This document shows positions 16,074 through 24,735 of a DNA stretch of 64,000 nucleotides, piece after piece. Each line of letters opens with the position of its first letter. Position 1 is the first letter of the stretch. The notes under the pieces are model-generated. The model did no database searches, was not told where the DNA came from, and was given only the letters and a program-made list of their open reading frames with translations. Location of the stretch: assembly GCA_018816765.1 (NCBI GenBank), contig JAHIUX010000087.1, positions 62,001 through 126,000 on the forward strand. The letters run 5' to 3'. The position numbers and the translations under genes are program-made. The stretch comes from Bacteroidota bacterium. Its GTDB lineage: Bacteria > Bacteroidota > Bacteroidia > Bacteroidales > F082.

Positions 16074-18569
16074 ATGTCGAATGCCGGAAATAAGTTGAAA
16101 ACCAATACGTTTAAGCCTGAGGAACAAAAGCCCGCTGAACCTGTTTCCACCAAAGCGAAACCGGTAAAAAAGCCTGCTTCCCGCACGCCCTGGTACCGCG
16201 ATGAGCGAGCAGCCAAGCTGCTGGGCATCAGTTTGGTGTTTTTAGCCATCTACCTGTTGTTTGCATTCAGTTCCTTCTTTTATCATTGGTTCAGGGCCAT
16301 CACCGACGACATTTTCACCCAGGCCACTGTAGGCAGGGTGTTCACCGATACTGAGATGCAGGTGAGCAACCATACCGGAAACCTGGGGGCATACCTGGCG
16401 CAATTACTTGTGAAGGAAGGATTTGGCCTAGGTGCATACTTCATCGCTGTTGTGTTGCTCCTGTGGGGCCTAAAGCTGCTTACAGGCATTAAGACCCTCG
16501 GTGGCTGGCGGCTGTGGCGACTTTCGCTTTTTGCCCTCGTCTGGCTCCCTTTGCTGCTTTCGTTTATTTTCCCCGGCGACCCCCTGAATGTACTTGGTGG
16601 GGTAGTGGGGCTGTTCCTGTCAGGATATTTGCAAAGTGTGCTTGGCGGAGTTGGTGTGATTATCTTGCTGTCATTCACATTTCTGGCTTATCTGATCGTT
16701 GCCTTTAATATTTCCTTTGCGTTACCTGCACGCCCCGAAAAGGCCATGGCTGATGCAGGCGCTTCAAAGGATCCGCTGAATATTCCTGTGGATAAATATA
16801 ACACGGTTGAATACGCTGTTCCTGATGAGCCATTGGAAGTGGAGCCCTTGCCGAAGCCCAGGATGGGGAAGGGAAATACGCCAATGGTTACTGTGGACCC
16901 GGGAATCGACCTGACAGAAAAAACGCCGGTTGATACAACTCCTGTTGAAGAAAAACCGGCGGCTGATGAAGTTGAACTCAGCGTTGAGCCTGTATTGGCC
17001 GAAAACGTGAAAAGCAAAGGGGTCATTGGTCGCCAGGGATTGGATACTGAGTTTGACCCGACGCTTGACCTTCCTGATTATAAGTTTCCTCCGCTTGATT
17101 TGCTGAATACTTACGGTGATGGAACCATCAATGTTGACCGCACGGAGCTCGAAGCCAACAAAAAACGCATTGTAGAAACCCTTGGAAATTATGCCATCGG
17201 GATAGAAAAAATCAAGGCAACCATTGGACCCACCGTTACCCTGTATGAGATCATTCCTGCTCCGGGCGTGCGCATCTCGCGCATCAAAGGCCTTGAAGAT
17301 GACATCGCACTGAGCCTTTCTGCCATGGGCATTCGCATCATCGCCCCAATTCCGGGAAAAGGAACAGTAGGTATCGAAGTGCCAAACCAAAAGCCGGAAA
17401 TGGTGTCGATGCGCACCATCATTGGTTCTGATAAGTTTACAGATAACCAATACGAATTGCCTTTTGGACTCGGTAAAACCATTGCCAACGAAAGCTTTGT
17501 TGCTGACCTGACGAAAATGCCACACATCCTGATGGCCGGTGCCACCGGACAGGGAAAATCAGTGGGCCTGAATGCGGTGATCACCTCCTTGCTGTATTGC
17601 AAACACCCGGCCGAACTTAAATTTGTGATGGTCGACCCGAAAAAGGTCGAGCTAAGCCTGTTTAGCCGCATCGAGAGGCATTACCTGGCCAAACTCCCTG
17701 ACTCGGAAGAAGCCATCATCACCGACACGCGCAAGGTGGTGCGTACACTGAATTCGCTGACCATCGAGATGAACAACAGGTATGAGTTGCTCAAGGATGC
17801 CCAGGTCAGAAACATCAAGGAATACAACATCAAATTCAAGTCGCGCCGGCTGAACCCGAACGAAGGTCACCGCTTCCTCCCGTACATCGTGCTTGTGGTG
17901 GATGAATTTGCCGACCTGATCATGACTGCCGGAAAAGAAATTGAAGGTCCCATCACACGGCTTGCCCAGCTGGCAAGGGCCGTTGGTATCCACCTGATCA
18001 TCGCCACACAGCGCCCTTCGGTAAATATCATCACCGGAACAATCAAGGCCAATTTCCCGGCACGCATCGCTTTTCGCGTGATCTCACGCATCGACTCCAG
18101 GACAATCCTTGATACCGGCGGTGCCGACCAGCTCGTCGGCCGGGGCGATATGCTGCTGTCGACCGGAAATGACCTGATCCGCTTGCAGTGTGCATTTATC
18201 GACACGCCTGAAATCGAAAGGCTTACCGACTACATCGGGTCGCAAAGGGGATATCCTGATGCGTTTCACCTGCCCGAATATGCCGATGAGCAGGATGTGG
18301 TTGATGAACAGTATGATCCTTCTGACAGGGATGAACTGTTTGAAGATGCTGCACGCATCATCGTGCAAAACCAGCAGGGGTCAACATCGCTGCTGCAGCG
18401 AAAACTAAAGCTGGGTTACAACAGGGCCGGCCGCATCATCGACCAGCTGGAAGCAGCCGGAATCGTCGGGCCCTTCGAAGGAAGCAAGGCCCGCGATGTG
18501 AGGGTGGCCAATGAAATAGCTTTGGAACAGTTTTTGAAAGATATTGATGCAAAACACAACGACTACTAA
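16074..18569 (+). CDS. ftsK: DNA translocase FtsK
   Basis: An 831-aa protein from the ATG at 16074, chosen because the promoter lies between this codon and the upstream ATG. Four or so N-terminal membrane helices (about residues 45-220) anchor it at the septum. A Pro/Glu-rich linker follows, then the alpha-beta motor with Walker A GATGQGKS near residue 488 and Walker B VLVVDEFADL near 605. The C terminus is the gamma winged-helix domain (STSLLQRKLKLGYNRAGRII) that reads polar DNA sequences. It moves chromosome ends to dif during division. lolA follows after 1 bp, a gene order also seen in E. coli. Confidence 0.96.
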   Translation: MSNAGNKLKTNTFKPEEQKPAEPVSTKAKPVKKPASRTPWYRDERAAKLLGISLVFLAIYLLFAFSSFFYHWFRAITDDIFTQATVGRVFTDTEMQVSNHTGNLGAYLAQLLVKEGFGLGAYFIAVVLLLWGLKLLTGIKTLGGWRLWRLSLFALVWLPLLLSFIFPGDPLNVLGGVVGLFLSGYLQSVLGGVGVIILLSFTFLAYLIVAFNISFALPARPEKAMADAGASKDPLNIPVDKYNTVEYAVPDEPLEVEPLPKPRMGKGNTPMVTVDPGIDLTEKTPVDTTPVEEKPAADEVELSVEPVLAENVKSKGVIGRQGLDTEFDPTLDLPDYKFPPLDLLNTYGDGTINVDRTELEANKKRIVETLGNYAIGIEKIKATIGPTVTLYEIIPAPGVRISRIKGLEDDIALSLSAMGIRIIAPIPGKGTVGIEVPNQKPEMVSMRTIIGSDKFTDNQYELPFGLGKTIANESFVADLTKMPHILMAGATGQGKSVGLNAVITSLLYCKHPAELKFVMVDPKKVELSLFSRIERHYLAKLPDSEEAIITDTRKVVRTLNSLTIEMNNRYELLKDAQVRNIKEYNIKFKSRRLNPNEGHRFLPYIVLVVDEFADLIMTAGKEIEGPITRLAQLARAVGIHLIIATQRPSVNIITGTIKANFPARIAFRVISRIDSRTILDTGGADQLVGRGDMLLSTGNDLIRLQCAFIDTPEIERLTDYIGSQRGYPDAFHLPEYADEQDVVDEQYDPSDRDELFEDAARIIVQNQQGSTSLLQRKLKLGYNRAGRIIDQLEAAGIVGPFEGSKARDVRVANEIALEQFLKDIDAKHNDY

Positions 18570-18570
18570 A

Positions 18571-19209
18571 ATGAAATTGACTACAACACTTTTTACACTT
18601 TGTTTTTTGATGCTTACTTCGCTTAATCTTGTTGCTCAAAAAAAGGCGGATGAATTGCTGAAAGAGGTCATTGATAAGACGAACGCCTATAAAACCATTG
18701 AAGTCTTCTTCAGCTACCGGATGGTGAACGAAAGCGCCGGCATCGACGAAGTGAAAGAAGGCAAGGTGATGATTAAAGGCGATGCATACAAACTGATGAT
18801 TGCCGGACAAACCGTCATCAGCGACGGCAAAACCGTCTGGACTTACCTCTTAGAAAGTGATGAGGTGATGGTGAGTGATGCAGATCACGGAGAGGAAGCC
18901 ATCACGCCAAGCAAAATCCTTACTTCGTATTACAACGACTACAAGGCTTCTTTTGTGAACGATAAGGCCAATGCTGCCCTCGGACTCAAGACCATCGAGC
19001 TTAAGCCATCGAAGGGAAAGAAATTCACCAAGATCCAGATTGGTATTGACGAACGTAAACACCAAATTGCTAATTTTACCCTCTTTGAAAGCAACAATAC
19101 CTTCATCTATAGCATCAGCAAAATGAATCCGGATGTGAAGATGGATGTAAAGCTGTTTGCATACAATAAAGATGACTACCCGACCGCTGAAGTCATCGAC
19201 ATGCGCTAA
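18571..19209 (+). CDS. lolA: Outer membrane lipoprotein carrier protein LolA
   Basis: A 212-aa periplasmic chaperone from the ATG at 18571, one base after the ftsK stop. A signal peptide ends near LNLVAQ. The mature part shows the LolA pattern: an early helix (ADELLKEVIDKTNAYKTIEV), then a beta sandwich with GKVMIKGDAYKLMI, SDGKTVWTY and a C-terminal KMNPDVKMD strand. It ferries lipoproteins from the inner to the outer membrane, which fits the many lipoproteins in this window. Confidence 0.88.
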   Translation: MKLTTTLFTLCFLMLTSLNLVAQKKADELLKEVIDKTNAYKTIEVFFSYRMVNESAGIDEVKEGKVMIKGDAYKLMIAGQTVISDGKTVWTYLLESDEVMVSDADHGEEAITPSKILTSYYNDYKASFVNDKANAALGLKTIELKPSKGKKFTKIQIGIDERKHQIANFTLFESNNTFIYSISKMNPDVKMDVKLFAYNKDDYPTAEVIDMR

Positions 19210-19301
19210 GGCTAGCACCGCTGACTGTCAGTAAAGCGAAATGTGTGTTTTATGAAAGCCGGAACACCTGAAATCACGACCGAGCATTAACGAAAAAACA
19301 T

Positions 19302-19904
19302 ATGGCAGGCAATCGAAAACAAGCAGCTCCCCGTTCAAAAGGAGGGAAAAAGAAAGGCGGTTTAAGCCTCTGGCTCCGCCTGCTCATTTTTGTTGTTATC
19401 CTGGCCATCCTGGCGATTGGCATCAGCTACCTCGTGATCAGATCGGGCCGCAAGCAATCGCCCGGGCTTAATGAGATCAAAGTAAATAAAGAGCTTCCAT
19501 TGAAAACGCCTGAGAAAGTAGCGAAAAAAGAAGCAAAACCTCAGGGTGTCAAAGAATCCGCCTCTACCGAAAAGCAAAAGAAACCGGCAACAAAAGAATC
19601 GCCCGCATCAGCCAGCATCATTGGCACATGGGTGAGTACCGAAAACGGCTCCATGCTCACGGTTAAAAAGAACACCTACAGCATTGATTTTCCTTCGGTT
19701 GAATACCGGAAACCCATGCAAGGTGCCATTTCAATTTCGACCAATGCATTTACCGTTATCAACGAGAGCGATGACAAGGAATGCGGCATCGAACCCGGGA
19801 CTTACAGCTTCAAATTTGTGGATGACAACCTCATCATCAGTCGGAAGAAGGACCCGTGTAAAAAACGGACATCAAGCCTCGAAGCTTCCTGGTTCAGGCT
19901 TTGA
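19302..19904 (+). CDS. Membrane-anchored protein of unknown function
   Basis: A 200-aa protein with a basic N terminus, one transmembrane helix (about residues 27-47, LLIFVVILAILAIGISYLVI), a Lys/Pro/Glu-rich linker (about 55-100) and a C-terminal globular part of about 90 residues beginning SIIGTWVSTENGSM. That part looks like a lipocalin-type beta sheet, similar to short GTW... domains seen in other bacterial proteins, but I cannot name it. It lies 92 bp after lolA and is convergent with the M23 peptidase gene. Confidence 0.65.
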   Translation: MAGNRKQAAPRSKGGKKKGGLSLWLRLLIFVVILAILAIGISYLVIRSGRKQSPGLNEIKVNKELPLKTPEKVAKKEAKPQGVKESASTEKQKKPATKESPASASIIGTWVSTENGSMLTVKKNTYSIDFPSVEYRKPMQGAISISTNAFTVINESDDKECGIEPGTYSFKFVDDNLIISRKKDPCKKRTSSLEASWFRL

Positions 19905-19913
19905 CCTGGTAGG

Positions 19914-21650
19914 TTATCGCCTCAGTTCGGTCCTGAATTCGCTCACATTACCACACTTATCCGTTACGGTCAGCACAAAGGTGTTTCTGCCTTTGAGCAG
20001 GCGTTCGTCTACCTGATACGTGAGCAGGTTGTTTTTTGCATCATATTCCATCAACAACCAATGGCCGTTGAGCATGGGCTTGTAGCTGTCGATACCCGAC
20101 AAATTATCGTTGATGGTCACCTTCAGGCTTGTCAATGCGCTTACCTGGCTGTTTGGCTTGAAATTAACCGCTTTGATGACGGGTTTTACGGTGTCAGCAA
20201 CAAGGGCAAAATCACCCAATGTCCTGATATTGGCCACCACATATCCATCCATCAACTTACCACCCATGCTCCCGGCAACTTTCCCTGATTCGATGCGGGC
20301 AATCAGTAGTTTGGCCGGGTTTATGCTGCCTGGCTCCGGCTTTATGCCAAATACGATGGCCTTGTGTACAGGAATGCTGTTGTCGCCAAATTTCACCAGT
20401 GCCGAAAGAAAGCGCTTGTCGGGGCTTTCAGCAACTTCCAGCACCTGGTCGCGGTAAAAGGCATCGGCGGGAATACTGGCATAAAATGCTGTTTTTTTCA
20501 GGTTCGTTGCTTCACCCGCAGTGACCTTGCATCCGTTTTGCTTTACATGGTTTTTAACGGGGGTATCTTTTTCAATGCGACTGCCTTTGATGTTAAAACA
20601 AAGGCTTGAGGTGTTTCCGAAGTGATCTGTGACACGGTAACAGGCCTTATGCACCAGCGTGTCGTCCACGGTGAAGATCCCGGAAAGTCCTGATTCGCGC
20701 ATGCTTAATCGGTTGAGCTTATCATGTTCACTGCGGATGAGCCTGCTTTTGTGTTTCGCCAGGTAGCCGTAATCAATCAGGCTGTTGATGTAACGCGATT
20801 CATCAAAGGAGAATTTGTCAGCAGTGAATCCAAACACCTTTACTGAATCGACAAACAGTTCAACAGCATGCACGCCGTTCTTATTGGGGCAGTCGTTATG
20901 CATATCGAAGGTGCTGATGCCGAAGGCAATCTTGCCATAAGCCAGCACCGTGGCCTTATCCTTTAAAAAATGTTGCTCGCCCCAGCCCTGCACCTCATAC
21001 ACCTGTTGTTTCCGGTGCCCGTTGATGCGGGCAAGGCTGTCGGCCGGATACACCATCAGCTTGGTAATGGCGGGCCGGATAAAGTCCTTTACCTTAATGC
21101 CGTATTTGGCCGGATTCAATGGCCATTGCGTGCGTGTGTCCCTGATTTCGAAATGAAGGTGAGGGCCGCCCGATGATCCTGAGTTGCCCGAATAGCCAAT
21201 TACTTCGCCTTTCCTGACCTTAAATAGTCCGGCTTCGGGCTCGAGGTTCACCTGGAATTGCTCAGCTTTGTACTGGGCTTCTTTCACATAGGCATCGATG
21301 ACTTTGTTAAAGTGCTGTAAATGAGCATAAACTGATGTTTGCCCGGTTGATGGATGATCGATGTAGATGGCTTTGCCGAAACCTCCCGGCGCAATGCCGA
21401 TACGACTCACATAGCCATCAGCAATGGCCACTACCTTATGTCCTTCGACGCCTTGTGTGCGGAAATCAAAGCCCGAATGGAAATGGTCGGTGCGCAGTTC
21501 GCCGAAAGTTCCTGACGGCAACATGGGAATATCCATGGGTTGCCGGTAGTTTCCGTCGGTCTGACTTTGCTGGCCGAAACTTCCGTGTGATAACAATAAA
21601 ATAAGCGACAGAATGCGTATTGAGGTGGTAATTTGCTGTTTACGGATCAT
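19914..21650 (-). CDS. M23 family metallopeptidase (LytM domain)
   Basis: A 578-aa exported peptidase with a signal peptide ending near GSFGQ. The M23 domain is near the N terminus. Zinc ligands His58 and Asp62 lie in HFHSGFDFR, and His164 and His166 in GGPHLHFEIR, so it should be active on peptidoglycan cross-bridges or similar peptides. The remaining 400 residues are beta-rich repeats with a DNLSGIDSYKP segment. The gene overlaps the upstream HAD phosphatase gene by 4 bp, so the two are co-transcribed. Confidence 0.9.
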   Translation of the reverse strand: MIRKQQITTSIRILSLILLLSHGSFGQQSQTDGNYRQPMDIPMLPSGTFGELRTDHFHSGFDFRTQGVEGHKVVAIADGYVSRIGIAPGGFGKAIYIDHPSTGQTSVYAHLQHFNKVIDAYVKEAQYKAEQFQVNLEPEAGLFKVRKGEVIGYSGNSGSSGGPHLHFEIRDTRTQWPLNPAKYGIKVKDFIRPAITKLMVYPADSLARINGHRKQQVYEVQGWGEQHFLKDKATVLAYGKIAFGISTFDMHNDCPNKNGVHAVELFVDSVKVFGFTADKFSFDESRYINSLIDYGYLAKHKSRLIRSEHDKLNRLSMRESGLSGIFTVDDTLVHKACYRVTDHFGNTSSLCFNIKGSRIEKDTPVKNHVKQNGCKVTAGEATNLKKTAFYASIPADAFYRDQVLEVAESPDKRFLSALVKFGDNSIPVHKAIVFGIKPEPGSINPAKLLIARIESGKVAGSMGGKLMDGYVVANIRTLGDFALVADTVKPVIKAVNFKPNSQVSALTSLKVTINDNLSGIDSYKPMLNGHWLLMEYDAKNNLLTYQVDERLLKGRNTFVLTVTDKCGNVSEFRTELRR

Positions 21651-22129
21651 GGGAATAGGGTGATTAATTGATGCATAGAACCAATAACATGGTCAGCATC
21701 AGGAAAATATTGGGTGCTGTTGTTGTTCTCATCGAACAAAACAGCCGTCATGCCTGCTTTTTTTGCTCCAACGATGTCTTTGTCGTAGAGGTTGCCAATC
21801 ATGGCACTTTCGTGAGGTTGAAAACCTGAAAGCCGCACCACTTCGGTAAAGAACCTCACATCGGGTTTTTTGTATCCGAGTTCCTTTTGGGCAAAAAACA
21901 ACTGAAAGTAGCGGTCGGCACCAACCCTGGCAAGGGCAAGTTTCATTTCGTTCACATCAGAGTGGCCGGCACTGGTGGCGATGACGCAGAAATAGCGTTG
22001 GGCAAGGTGCTTTAATGCGGCTTCGGCCCCGGGTATCCAGGCCACTTCGGGCCATTGCGACATGGGCCCCGGAAGGGAATAATCGCGCATAATGGTGTCG
22101 CCCCAGTCGAAAACAAGTAATCGGATCAT
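21647..22129 (-). CDS. HAD-superfamily hydrolase
   Basis: A 160-aa phosphatase-like protein from the ATG at 22129. The GTG at 22147 is rejected because a TACCTTTG element ends just upstream of it. HAD motifs are LLVFDWGDT (motif I; the second acidic residue is displaced by Gly-Asp), ATSAGH (motif II), KKPD (motif III Lys) and MIGNLYDKDIVGAKKAG (motif IV). It resembles the YjjG/phosphoglycolate phosphatase group. The substrate is unknown. It overlaps the M23 peptidase gene by 4 bp. Confidence 0.85.
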   Translation of the reverse strand: MIRLLVFDWGDTIMRDYSLPGPMSQWPEVAWIPGAEAALKHLAQRYFCVIATSAGHSDVNEMKLALARVGADRYFQLFFAQKELGYKKPDVRFFTEVVRLSGFQPHESAMIGNLYDKDIVGAKKAGMTAVLFDENNNSTQYFPDADHVIGSMHQLITLFP

Positions 22130-22148
22130 GCAATCTGGCAATTTCACA

Positions 22149-22156
22149 CAAAGGTA
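22149..22156 (-). promoter_or_regulatory. Minus-7 element for the HAD-M23 operon
   Basis: TACCTTTG on the minus strand, 19 bp before the ATG at 22129. Confidence 0.5.
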
Positions 22157-22243
22157 CCAAAACAGCCGTCATGGGCCGGATAATCCGGGATTATTTCCAT
22201 CATTGCCTTTGGAGGAAACCGCCAAACGCCTTCATGACCAGTG

Positions 22244-22261
22244 GCAGGCAGCGCTGCCTGC
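22244..22261. repeat. 18-bp perfect palindrome
   Basis: GCAGGCAGCGCTGCCTGC equals its own complement. It lies in the 290-bp gap between the HAD gene and the acquired segment. The role is unknown; it could form a cruciform or act as a binding site. Confidence 0.6.
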
Positions 22262-22327
22262 AGGCCCAGCCATGGCCTGGGATACAGCAGAAAAAATGCA
22301 TTAAACCCAACAGGTCAATGAAAAATT

Positions 22328-22360
22328 TTGTGTACCTTTCGGAGACCAAAAGGTGCACAA
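22328..22360. repeat. 12-bp stem hairpin
   Basis: TTGTGTACCTTT (22328-22339) pairs with AAAGGTGCACAA (22349-22360), with one G-T pair and a 9-nt loop. It sits about 85 bp before the A+T-rich segment begins. No T run follows. Confidence 0.6.
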
Positions 22361-22446
22361 TACATGCCATTTTTGGGCGGAGATTTGCAGCTTTGAGGGT
22401 AAGAGGTGTATGTTTAAACAAGTTGACTGAAATAGCTTAAATATTT

Positions 22447-23019
22447 ATGAATCAAGAAACAAAAAAATTTGTTTACGATCAGGACTTTGAAAAACTATTC
22501 TCAGAATTGTTTGCTACACATAAACCAATAAAAGCAAAAATTGAGAAAAAAAAACTAGTATCACTTGGACTTTTAATAACAAAGTTTCAAAGGCTAGAGC
22601 TTACAATAAAATATTTTATTGGAATACTGGCAAACATAGCAAATGATCAACAACTAATTCATGCCCTTTTATCAAAATATTCTTTCAGTAATTTTCTCTT
22701 AGTACTTGAAACTGTGGCCACTCAAAAACAGTTTCACAGAATGGATGATCTCAAATTGCTTCTCAAAAAAGCAACCAAAGCAGAAGAAATAAGAAATCAG
22801 CTAATTCATTCTACTTGGTCAGCAGGTGGAAGATTCAAAACAACTATTAAGCACGGCAAAGGAGTTGTTCACACATTCGATAAGTATTCTAGTGAAGAAC
22901 TGACGCAAATTACTGAAATGGTTAATAAAATTGATACAGCTATTAGCGCTATTGAGTTTGATTTTCTTGAAGATTGTCATAAAAAGGGCATGAATATGAA
23001 CGAGGTAAAACATATTTAG
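22447..23019 (+). CDS. HEPN-motif protein, probably acquired
   Basis: A 190-aa all-helical protein with base use clearly richer in A and T than its neighbours. The segment EEIRNQLIHSTW carries the RNxxxH pattern (Arg116, Asn117, His121) that marks HEPN-type RNases and related stress or antiviral effectors. An earlier helix (KFQRLELTIKYFIG, about 47-60) fits the first HEPN helix. It has no signal peptide or other domain. No nucleotidyltransferase partner of the usual MNT-HEPN pair is adjacent. It is followed directly by a long hairpin. HEPN assignment is by motif only. Confidence 0.55.
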   Translation: MNQETKKFVYDQDFEKLFSELFATHKPIKAKIEKKKLVSLGLLITKFQRLELTIKYFIGILANIANDQQLIHALLSKYSFSNFLLVLETVATQKQFHRMDDLKLLLKKATKAEEIRNQLIHSTWSAGGRFKTTIKHGKGVVHTFDKYSSEELTQITEMVNKIDTAISAIEFDFLEDCHKKGMNMNEVKHI

Positions 23020-23035
23020 GCTACATCAGCTATCA

Positions 23036-23100
23036 GCGTGTATGCGGTTACGCTTCGCTCCGCCCATATCGCTATCGCTATCGCGACATCGCATACACGC
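23036..23100. repeat. 65-bp inverted-repeat hairpin after the HEPN gene
   Basis: GCGTGTATGCG (23036-23046) is perfectly complementary to CGCATACACGC (23090-23100). The loop contains three overlapping CGCTAT-like units, and AAACGTTGG follows the right arm. The shape and the AACGTT edge recall a folded integron cassette site (attC), but the GTTRRRY core is not matched exactly. It has no T run, so it is a poor terminator. Confidence 0.6.
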
Positions 23101-23152
23101 AAACGTTGGTCGTAAGCAAAAGCATAGTTAAATCATGTAAAAACATAACTTA

Positions 23153-23185
23153 TTGTGATTATATTCACATAAAGTATTATCTTTG
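23153..23185 (+). promoter_or_regulatory. Promoter of the AAA ATPase with an embedded CRP-like palindrome
   Basis: TTG at 23153-23155 and TATCTTTG at 23178-23185 with a 22-bp spacer. The spacer region holds TGTGA-N6-TCACA (23154-23169), which equals the Crp/Fnr family consensus and overlaps the minus-33 site. The transcript would start about 9 bp before the ATG at 23201. Confidence 0.5.
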
Positions 23186-23200
23186 TTTAAAAAACGGAAG

Positions 23201-24331
23201 ATGTATTCAAGATATTTAAGAGAAAAAATTGAAAGAAGGTTAGGTTCGGGTAAAGCGATTGTTGTTATCGGGCCAAGACAAGTTGGAAAAACAACTTTGA
23301 TTGAATCAATACTTGAAACAAAAGATTATTTATTGCTTGATGGGGATGACCCTAAAACAAGAACATTATTAACACAACCTAATACTGAGCAAATTAGGGC
23401 AATTCTTGGTAAATACAAATATGTTTTCATTGATGAGGCACAAAGAATTGAGGGTATTGGACTTACCATGAAAATAATCACTGACAGATTTAAAGATGTT
23501 CAGTTAATTGCAAGTGGGTCTTCCTCATTTGATTTGTCCAGCAAAATAAATGAGCCGTTAACTGGCCGAAAGTGGGAATATCAACTCTTTCCGGTTTCTT
23601 GGGAAGAATATGAAGAATATCATGGCTATCTGACCGCTGAACAAAATGTAGAAAACAGGTTACTTTATGGCTTTTATCCAGACGTACTGAACAATGTTGG
23701 GGATGAAATAAATGTGTTACGAAACCTTGTAAACAGCTATTTGTATAAAGACATTCTTTCATACGCTGAAATAAGAAAACCTGAGATTCTTGAAAAATTA
23801 GTACAAGCTCTTGCCTTGCAGGTTGGAAGTGAAGTGAACTATTCCGAACTTGCACAGATAGTAAGCGTGGACAAGAATACCATTAGTAAATACATCGACA
23901 TTTTACAAAAAGGTTATATCGTTTTCAAGTTAAGCAGCTTCAGTCGAAATGATAGAAATGAAATAAAAACTAACAAGAAAATTTATTTCTACGATAATGG
24001 TGTTCGTAATATGGTTATTGGAAATTTTAATCCCCTGGATTTAAGAACAGACAAAGGTGCTTTATGGGAAAATTTTTTAATTGCTGAGAGAATGAAACAA
24101 ATCGAGTATAAGCAAAGTCTGGCTCGAACATATTTTTGGAGAACCAAACAACAGCAAGAAGTTGATTTCGTTGAAGAAAACAGCGGGAAAATAATCGGAT
24201 ATGAATTTAAATGGAATAAAAAAAAGACTGCAAGATTACCTAAGACATTTGTAGAATCCTATAATGCAGAAAGTAAGGTAATAGACAAAAGCAATTTTAG
24301 GGATTTTGTAATAGTAAACATCAGCGCCTGA
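23201..24331 (+). CDS. AAA ATPase with DUF4143 domain
   Basis: A 376-aa protein from the ATG at 23201; the promoter overlaps the upstream start codon at 23183. Walker A GPRQVGKTT is at residues 24-32, and Walker B YVFIDEAQ has Asp78 and Glu79. A winged-helix-like middle (YSELAQIVSVDKNTISKYI) precedes the DUF4143 C-terminal part, with the restriction-nuclease-like pattern EVDFVEE and EFKW. Such ATPases are widespread, often carried as single acquired genes; their substrate is not known. Base use is A+T-rich like the neighbouring HEPN-motif gene, and both lie in the same inserted segment. Confidence 0.9.
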   Translation: MYSRYLREKIERRLGSGKAIVVIGPRQVGKTTLIESILETKDYLLLDGDDPKTRTLLTQPNTEQIRAILGKYKYVFIDEAQRIEGIGLTMKIITDRFKDVQLIASGSSSFDLSSKINEPLTGRKWEYQLFPVSWEEYEEYHGYLTAEQNVENRLLYGFYPDVLNNVGDEINVLRNLVNSYLYKDILSYAEIRKPEILEKLVQALALQVGSEVNYSELAQIVSVDKNTISKYIDILQKGYIVFKLSSFSRNDRNEIKTNKKIYFYDNGVRNMVIGNFNPLDLRTDKGALWENFLIAERMKQIEYKQSLARTYFWRTKQQQEVDFVEENSGKIIGYEFKWNKKKTARLPKTFVESYNAESKVIDKSNFRDFVIVNISA

Positions 24332-24735
24332 CAAAAAATAAAAGGTATGCCTTGGTTAAGTCATTCTTTGAAAGTGAATTGTAAATATGACGTAATGATG
24401 ACAAAGTAAACTTTTTTAAACAAGCTGACGCAATCATCATATTCAAACCATCAGACTGTCTAAAGAAACTATTTTCTGTTCTGAAATAAATCAAATGATT
24501 TTCGGTAATCATTGCCAAAATATATTCAGTAATAATCCGTAAATTAAATGCGTAAACTGACATTCCGGATCATTCGGCGCCAGTATTCCGGTCAAATCAG
24601 CGCCACATGAAACGGGCATGCGTTACATTCAAGCCCGTTTAAAAGGCAGTTTGCTATGCAATATTCCGGGATTATTTCGGCCCCTAAGCGCCAAATGTCT
24701 TACTTTTGTAGCTGATTAACGAAGGTAGATTTCCA
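24332..24735. other. Non-coding right border of the A+T-rich segment
   Basis: No supported gene. The first 230 bp are A+T-rich. From 24562 the composition changes and ATTCCGG occurs three times (24562-24568, 24585-24591, 24663-24669), with a shortened copy at 24572. AAACGGGC (24610-24617) pairs with GCCCGTTT (24633-24640). The repeats resemble the multiply repeated ends of IS21-type elements, suggesting an IS remnant. A TACTTTTG element for the next operon closes the gap. Confidence 0.5.
24701..24708 (+). promoter_or_regulatory. Minus-7 element for the 24736-28850 operon
   Basis: TACTTTTG fits TAnnTTTG, 27 bp before the first ATG of the operon. Confidence 0.5.

Noticed and set aside
16764-17525. 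A 253-aa open frame on the minus strand
   Set aside because: It is antisense to ftsK.
23036-23100. The long hairpin as a plain terminator
   Set aside because: No T run follows either arm and the loop is too long; listed as a cassette-like structure instead.
24321-24563. An 80-aa open frame on the minus strand after the AAA ATPase
   Set aside because: It has no recognisable pattern and lies in A+T-rich non-coding DNA.
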